From positions 17,636 through 26,208 of the forward strand of contig PKXI01000449.1 of NCBI GenBank assembly GCA_003133425.1: a stretch of DNA of 8,573 nt, read 5' to 3'. The DNA is from Acidobacteriaceae bacterium. Its GTDB lineage: Bacteria > Acidobacteriota > Terriglobia > Terriglobales > Acidobacteriaceae. Positions 3,852-8,573 of the stretch are shown here, one piece after another. Positions within the stretch are counted from its first letter, which is position 1. Every line of letters starts with the position of its first letter. The translations under genes and the position numbers were made by a program. The notes below the pieces were generated by a model, which saw only the letters and a list, made by a program, of their open reading frames with translations, had not been told where the DNA came from and made no database searches.

Positions 3852-6371
3852 GTGCGATTCACCATTGAACGGCTGCGAACGCTGGTGCTGGGCGCAGGAA
3901 TTCTGCTGGTGGTGGCGCTCGTCGTGTTTCTGGCCGTGAGCAAGTTGAAGAATCCCCTCAACTTGAAAGAGTTGCCCAAGCGTTTGGGAATAGACATCCA
4001 ACAGGAGGCAAACGGCGTCACCTTTTCGCATGCCCTGGGCGCGCATTCGCAGTTCAAGATTCACGCTTCGAAGGTGGTGCAGCTAAAGAACGACCATGCG
4101 CTGCTGCACGATGTGAAGATTGAGCTGTATGGAGAAGACGGCAGCCGCGTGGACCGCATCGAGGGCGCCGAGTTTGAATACAACCAGAAGGATGAAACGG
4201 CGACCGCATCCGGGCCTGTGGAGATAACGCTGATGCGCCCAAGCGTGGCGCCGGCAATTGCTCCCAATGTGACGGCAAGCCAGGTTGTAAGCGGCAAGGC
4301 GATTGCCAAGCCGCTGGCTACTGCTGCCGAGACGGCCGCGTCGGGCGAAATTCACGTAAAGACCAGCGGGCTCACCTTCAGCCAGAAGAGCGGCATTGCA
4401 ACGACCAGCCAGCGCGTGGATTTTTCTGTGACCCAGGGATCGGGCAGTTCCATGGGCGCAACCTACGACTCGCAGCAGGGCGTCCTGGTTCTGGACCATG
4501 CGGTGGAACTGACAACACGGCGCGGCAGCGACACGGTCGAGATCCATGCCCAGCATGCGGAGTTCAAGCGCGCGGACCTGGAGTGCCATCTGAAAGCGGC
4601 CACGGCGGATTTCCGCGGCGGTCAGGCGAAGGCCAGCGAAGCGAAGATCCTGTTCCGCGGAGACGGGTCAGCGATACGGCTGGATGCGACAACCGGGCTC
4701 ACACTGACTACGGCTTCCGGAGGGCACGTGGCGGCACCCACGGGGTCAATGGACTTTGACGAGCACAACCAGCCCCGCCACGGTCACCTGGAGGGCGGGG
4801 TGCAGATGGACTCGGTGAGCGGGGATCGGCAGATTCATGGGACATCGCCAACCGCAGATCTGGAATTCACGACAAAGGGCGAACTGCTCCACGCGCACCT
4901 GGAGCGGGGCGTGGAGATGCACAGCGACGAACTGAGCAAGCCACTTGCGAACTCGCAAGCCGCAGTGCTGCGGTTGAGCAGAACGTGGCGCTCGCCGGTG
5001 GCGGAGGTGGACTTTCGCGATGCGGGGCACGGGAAGGTTGAGCCGGCCAGGATTCATGGCACGGGCGGCGTGGCGATTACCGGCGAGAGCCAGCGCGGCA
5101 AGGCAGCTCCAATACCCTCCCGGCTGACCGCCGACGAAGTGAGTGGCGACTTTGGACCGGATTCAGCATTGAGCGCAATGACCGGGGTGGGGCATGCCGG
5201 CATTGAGGAAACAACCGCAACAGGAGACAAGCAGACTGCGAGCGGAGACCGGCTGGAAGCTCATTTTCTCGCTGGCTCTAGCCCCACCGGCGGTGCAAAG
5301 AGCGGGCTGGGCGGCGCGGCGCAGATTCAGTCGGCGGTCCTGGATGGGCACGTGGTGCTCATCGATCAACCAGCGGCAAAGCCCGGCGCACAGGCTGAGG
5401 CGCCATTGCGTGCTGTGGCTGGCCGGGCTGTGTATGAGGGTGCGGGGGAATGGCTGCACCTGACGTTAAGTCCGCGGGTGGAAGACGGCGCCATGCAGCT
5501 TACTGCGGACAAGATCGACGTCTCCCAGGATTCGGGCGATGCGCTCGCGCAAGGAAACGTAAAGGCTACCTGGTCGGATACCGGCAAGAACGGAACCGGC
5601 CAGCCGGCAAACGGTCCTGCCGGCAGCATGTCATTGGGTGGGCAGGGTCCGGCGCACGCCGTTGCCCAGGAGGCGCAACTCCACCGGGCAAGTGAAGAGG
5701 CCACCTTCCGGGGGCATGCGCGCCTGTGGCAGCAATCCAACTCGATTGCGGGGCCGGTGATCGTGCTCGATCGCCCAAAAAAGTCGCTGGTGTCGCGAAG
5801 TACGGACCCAGCGGAGCCGGTGCGGGTGGTGCTTTTGAGCGCCGGGAGTCTGGAACCGGGCCTGGCTTCGGGCAAGGATGCAGGCGGGAAAGTCGCCGCG
5901 CCTTCAGTAATCAGGGTACGAGGAGGCGAGCTCGACTACTCCGATATTGAACGCAAGGCGGTGATGGTTGGCGGCGCGCTGGGAAACGTTGTTGCGGAGA
6001 CGGGTTCGGCAACCTCGACGTCTAACCAGGTAGAGCTATTTCTGGTGCCTGCGGGCAGTCACGCAGTCAGGGAGGCCGGACAGGGCCAAGTGGATCGGAT
6101 GACCGCGAGCGGCCACGTGGTGGTCAGTTCCCAGGGCCGGCGCGGAACCGGAGAACAGTTGACCTATGCAAGCAAGACCGGGGAGTATGTGCTGACGGGA
6201 ACTGCGGCCACGCCGCCGCGGATCAACGATCCGGCCCGGGGTATGGTGACCGGCGAGGCTTTGATTTTCCATAGCCGCGATGATAGCGTCAGTATCGAAG
6301 GCGGCGGACGCGAAACCAGGACGGAAACCACGGTGCGCCAAGGCGAAGGCAGAAGCGAGCCAAAGAGATAG
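3852..6371 (+). CDS. Membrane-anchored LptC/LptA (OstA)-type LPS transport protein, 839 aa
   Basis: This is the predicted periplasmic bridge of the Lpt lipopolysaccharide export machine. It has a short cytoplasmic start (MRFTIERLRT) and one hydrophobic helix at about residues 11-29 with no cleavage site, as in LptC. An LptC-like beta region at about 45-130 follows (KIHASKVVQLKNDHALLHDVKIELYG...GAEFEYNQKDETATASGPVEI). Further OstA/LptA-like strands recur. The clearest are at about 520-575 (LTADKIDVSQDSGDALAQGNVK), 605-650 (EATFRGHARLWQQSNSIAGPVIVLDRP) and the typical C-terminal module 745-825 (DRMTASGHVVVS...GTGEQLTYASKTGEYVLTGTA...GEALIFHSRDDSVSIEGG). E. coli LptC and LptA are each under 200 aa, so this is more than twice their sum. 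The start is GTG 3852, 3 nt after the upstream stop, with GTGAGG upstream. The stop abuts the lptB ATG. Family assignment is firm; naming it LptC or LptA is a matter of choice. Confidence 0.85.
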   Translation: MRFTIERLRTLVLGAGILLVVALVVFLAVSKLKNPLNLKELPKRLGIDIQQEANGVTFSHALGAHSQFKIHASKVVQLKNDHALLHDVKIELYGEDGSRVDRIEGAEFEYNQKDETATASGPVEITLMRPSVAPAIAPNVTASQVVSGKAIAKPLATAAETAASGEIHVKTSGLTFSQKSGIATTSQRVDFSVTQGSGSSMGATYDSQQGVLVLDHAVELTTRRGSDTVEIHAQHAEFKRADLECHLKAATADFRGGQAKASEAKILFRGDGSAIRLDATTGLTLTTASGGHVAAPTGSMDFDEHNQPRHGHLEGGVQMDSVSGDRQIHGTSPTADLEFTTKGELLHAHLERGVEMHSDELSKPLANSQAAVLRLSRTWRSPVAEVDFRDAGHGKVEPARIHGTGGVAITGESQRGKAAPIPSRLTADEVSGDFGPDSALSAMTGVGHAGIEETTATGDKQTASGDRLEAHFLAGSSPTGGAKSGLGGAAQIQSAVLDGHVVLIDQPAAKPGAQAEAPLRAVAGRAVYEGAGEWLHLTLSPRVEDGAMQLTADKIDVSQDSGDALAQGNVKATWSDTGKNGTGQPANGPAGSMSLGGQGPAHAVAQEAQLHRASEEATFRGHARLWQQSNSIAGPVIVLDRPKKSLVSRSTDPAEPVRVVLLSAGSLEPGLASGKDAGGKVAAPSVIRVRGGELDYSDIERKAVMVGGALGNVVAETGSATSTSNQVELFLVPAGSHAVREAGQGQVDRMTASGHVVVSSQGRRGTGEQLTYASKTGEYVLTGTAATPPRINDPARGMVTGEALIFHSRDDSVSIEGGGRETRTETTVRQGEGRSEPKR

Positions 6372-7100
6372 ATGGAAACACTGATAGCCGAAGGAATCGG
6401 CAAGTCGTACAAGGGACGGCAGGTTTTACGCGGAGTTGACCTGAAAATCTCGCGCGGGGAGGTGGTAGGGCTGCTGGGGCCGAATGGCGCCGGCAAGACG
6501 ACCAGCTTCTATATCATTGTGGGACTGGTGGCGCCTGAGAGCGGGCGGGTGCTGGTGGACGATACCGATATTACCCGTCTGCCCATGTATCTGCGGGCGC
6601 GCAACTTCGGCATCAGCTATCTTCCCCAGGAGCCTTCGGTATTTCGCAAGCTGACGGTTGAAGAGAACATTCTGGCGGTGCTTGAGGCACAGCCTCTGGG
6701 TAATCGGGAGCGGCGCACCAGGGCCGCACGGCTCATCAACCAGTTGAATCTGGGCCACATCCGCACCACCCGGGGCTATGCACTCTCGGGAGGCGAGCGG
6801 AGAAGGGTAGAGATTGCACGCGCGCTTTGCATCCAGCCCAATTTCATCCTGCTGGACGAGCCGTTCAGCGGAATCGATCCGATCGCGGTACTGGAGCTGC
6901 AGAAGATCATCTTCGACCTGAAGGCCGGGGGCATTGGAGTATTGATTACCGATCACAACGTCCGGGAGACGCTAAGCGTAACCGACCGGGCGTACATTAT
7001 TGCCGAGGGACGAATCTTTCGCGCCGGAACACCGCATGAATTGGGAAACGACCTGGAGGTGCGGCGCGTCTATCTGGGCGAGGGTTTCTCGCTGGGCTGA
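6372..7100 (+). CDS. lptB: LPS export ABC transporter ATP-binding protein
   Basis: This is the cytoplasmic ATPase that powers extraction of LPS from the inner membrane through LptFG and its delivery to the periplasmic bridge. Its 242 aa is the usual family length. Walker A is GPNGAGKTT at residues 36-44 (K42), the Q-loop is YLPQE with Q86, the signature [15 protein letters not shown] starts at 138, Walker B is ILLDEP at 159-164 with catalytic E163, and the H-loop is LITDHNVRE with H195. These positions equal those of E. coli LptB. The diagnostic C-terminal [12 protein letters not shown] also matches. The ATG follows the TAG of the LptC/A gene with no gap, which implies translational coupling. 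All catalytic residues are intact. LptF and LptG are not in the window. Confidence 0.98.
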   Translation: METLIAEGIGKSYKGRQVLRGVDLKISRGEVVGLLGPNGAGKTTSFYIIVGLVAPESGRVLVDDTDITRLPMYLRARNFGISYLPQEPSVFRKLTVEENILAVLEAQPLGNRERRTRAARLINQLNLGHIRTTRGYALSGGERRRVEIARALCIQPNFILLDEPFSGIDPIAVLELQKIIFDLKAGGIGVLITDHNVRETLSVTDRAYIIAEGRIFRAGTPHELGNDLEVRRVYLGEGFSLG

Positions 7101-7281
7101 GGCTGCTGGGCGTCTGTCAAGGTTACAAACGGGTCAAAGGATGGACCGATTCCCGACGCAGATCGCCGGAAAAGCAATTGTCAAAACCGGAAAGTTGTAT
7201 CGAAATGCGGCAATTTTACCTTTAAGCTTTTTCTCAAGTGATTAAACTTGCTTTGAGTCCCAACGGGAACGAGTCCCATTT
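7101..7281. other. lptB-rpoN intergenic region, AT-rich in its second half
   Basis: This 181-bp gap has no plausible gene. From about 7170 it becomes noticeably richer in A and T than its surroundings, as expected of a promoter or leader. TTGTCA at 7178-7183 resembles a -35 box, but no good -10 stands at the right distance, so I do not assign a promoter. CAAGT/ACTTG at 7235-7250 can form a weak 5-bp hairpin. GAGTCCCA is repeated at 7255-7262 and 7271-7278, directly before the rpoN start, where a Shine-Dalgarno sequence would be expected but is not seen. There is no intrinsic terminator for lptB. Confidence 0.6.
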
Positions 7282-8573
7282 ATGGCGCTGCTACAGCCAA
7301 GACTAACGTTGAAAGTGTCGCAACGCCAGGTCCTGACTCCGGGCCTGATGCAGATGGTGAGCGTTTTAGCACTGAATAAGCTCGAACTGAAGGAGATGAT
7401 CGATGCCGAGATGGTGGAAAACCCCGTCCTGGAGGAGATTGATGAATCGGTTCCAATGCTGGATGAGGTCGCCGGCCGCCAGGAGCGCAATGAACGCGAG
7501 GAGCGCTTGGGCCTGCTGGACAAGGGAGCGGAAGAGCCCGCGGCCACACCCAAGGACCCGTTCAACGAGATCGATTTTGGATCGTACTTCCAGGATTATC
7601 TTGATCCCGGCTATCGCACACAGCCGGAGTATGAAGACAGTGAGAAGCCCTCGTTTGAGAACTTTCTCTCCCAGCCTACGACTCTGTCCGATCACTTGGC
7701 GTGGCAACTGGGAGCTTTGAGCCTGGCGGCGGACTTGCACAACGCCGCCGAGTTGATCATCGGCAATCTGGATGAGGACGGGTACCTGGCCGCAAGCGAG
7801 GAAGAACTGACCGCGGCTTACAGCCAGTTCGCAGTGAGTACGCCTGCCAACGGGGACGGCCTCGGAGATCAGGCCGCGGCGATTGAACTGCTGCGGCGCG
7901 GCATTGACCTGGTGCAGCATCTTGACCCGGCTGGGGTGGGTGCCCGGGATTTGCGCGAGTGCCTTCTGATTCAGATTGCCGCGCAGCAACACGAGTTCAG
8001 CCATGTCTACGCCAAGCGATCTGCTGAAGAAGAGGATCTACATCGCAGCCTGAAAGCCGAGGCCGAGGCACAGCTTGAAGAGCGCCGGCGCAGCATGGAA
8101 TTGGCGGTGCTGATTGTGGACAGTCACCTGCATCTGTTGCAGAAGCGGGACCTGAAAGACCTGGCGCGAGCGGCACAGATTACAAGCGAAGAGGCTCATG
8201 CGGGGATGGAGTTCATCCGCACCCTCGACCCCAGGCCGGGCCGCCTTTACAACCGCGAGCAGACGCGGCTGATTGAACCGGATGTGGTGTTTCTGAAACG
8301 CGGCGGCGAATGGGTTGTGTCAATGAATGAGGAAGACCTTCCCAGCCTGCGGCTCAGCCAGCGCTACCGGCGGATGCTGGTGGCTGAAGGCACCGACAAA
8401 GAGGTCAAGGACTATGTGAAGGAGCGTTTCCGCTCCGCGATGCAGCTGATGCGCAACATTGCGCAGAGAAAGAGCACGATCCTTCGCACTTGTGATGTGA
8501 TCGTGCGCCGCCAGCAGGAGTTTCTCGACAAGGGCGTTGAGGCGCTACGGCCGATGATGATCAAGGAAGTGGC
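7282..8573 (+). CDS. rpoN: RNA polymerase sigma-54 factor (3' end outside window)
   Basis: RpoN directs RNA polymerase to -24/-12 promoters that need an enhancer-binding ATPase. 430 codons are visible before the window ends. The N-terminal activator-interacting region is typical: LKVSQRQVLTPGLMQMVSVLALNKLELKEMIDAEMVENPVLEE (residues 10-52), with an acidic linker after it (to about 125). The core-binding region follows with LIIGNLDEDGYLA, LLRRGIDLVQHLDPAGVGARDLRECLLIQ and FIRTLDPRPG. Then come IEPDVVFLKRGGEWVVSMNEEDLPSLRLSQRY and the ILRTCDVIVRRQQEFLDKG segment leading to the DNA-binding part. The RpoN box is beyond the window. Residues about 235-274 are a charged stretch some 30 aa longer than in E. 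coli. ATG 7282 starts exactly where family homology begins. The lptB-rpoN order is conserved in Proteobacteria. Confidence 0.97.
   Translation, partial: MALLQPRLTLKVSQRQVLTPGLMQMVSVLALNKLELKEMIDAEMVENPVLEEIDESVPMLDEVAGRQERNEREERLGLLDKGAEEPAATPKDPFNEIDFGSYFQDYLDPGYRTQPEYEDSEKPSFENFLSQPTTLSDHLAWQLGALSLAADLHNAAELIIGNLDEDGYLAASEEELTAAYSQFAVSTPANGDGLGDQAAAIELLRRGIDLVQHLDPAGVGARDLRECLLIQIAAQQHEFSHVYAKRSAEEEDLHRSLKAEAEAQLEERRRSMELAVLIVDSHLHLLQKRDLKDLARAAQITSEEAHAGMEFIRTLDPRPGRLYNREQTRLIEPDVVFLKRGGEWVVSMNEEDLPSLRLSQRYRRMLVAEGTDKEVKDYVKERFRSAMQLMRNIAQRKSTILRTCDVIVRRQQEFLDKGVEALRPMMIKEV

Overview
The window is GC-rich bacterial chromosome carrying housekeeping genes, all on the + strand. It most likely comes from an Acidobacteriota genome of the Terriglobia (Acidobacteriaceae) type. 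That is an inference from memory and was not searched. It rests on the two-subunit glycyl-tRNA synthetase, a very long OstA-family protein in front of lptB, and several short repeats with the look of those scattered through these genomes: paired GGGCTAAAGCCC hairpins, CCCACC...GGATGGG hairpins ending in TGGGGCAC, and an AAAAAGCAGGTCCTTCGACTT-type repeat.

Layout: (1) 1-492 is the 3' end of glyQ. (2) 493-641 is a gap filled by a two-hairpin repeat element bounded by an exact 13-bp direct repeat. (3) 642-2729 is glyS. (4) 2730-3173 is a 444-bp non-coding cluster of at least five hairpins or repeats, including a perfect 14-bp inverted repeat nested around one hairpin. (5) 3174-3848 is an unrecognised 224-aa gene with a dispersed repeat read through in frame. 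(6) 3852-6371 is an 839-aa membrane-anchored LptC/LptA-type protein. (7) 6372-7100 is lptB. (8) 7101-7281 is a short gap. (9) 7282 to the window end is rpoN, missing its C-terminus.

Functionally there are two blocks. GlyQ and GlyS form the alpha2beta2 glycyl-tRNA synthetase. The second block is the unknown gene, the LptC/A fusion and lptB, which are packed with gaps of 3 and 0 nt and look like one operon for lipopolysaccharide export. LptB is the cytoplasmic ATPase, and the fusion would supply the inner-membrane anchor and periplasmic bridge. LptF, LptG and LptD are not in the window. The order lptB-rpoN matches the well-known proteobacterial lpt-rpoN neighbourhood.

The points most worth a second look are the single-chain LptC-LptA bridge, the unknown first gene of the lpt operon, and the repeat elements. 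Two of the repeat insertions appear to have duplicated the 3' end of the gene they landed next to, and one repeat has become protein-coding.
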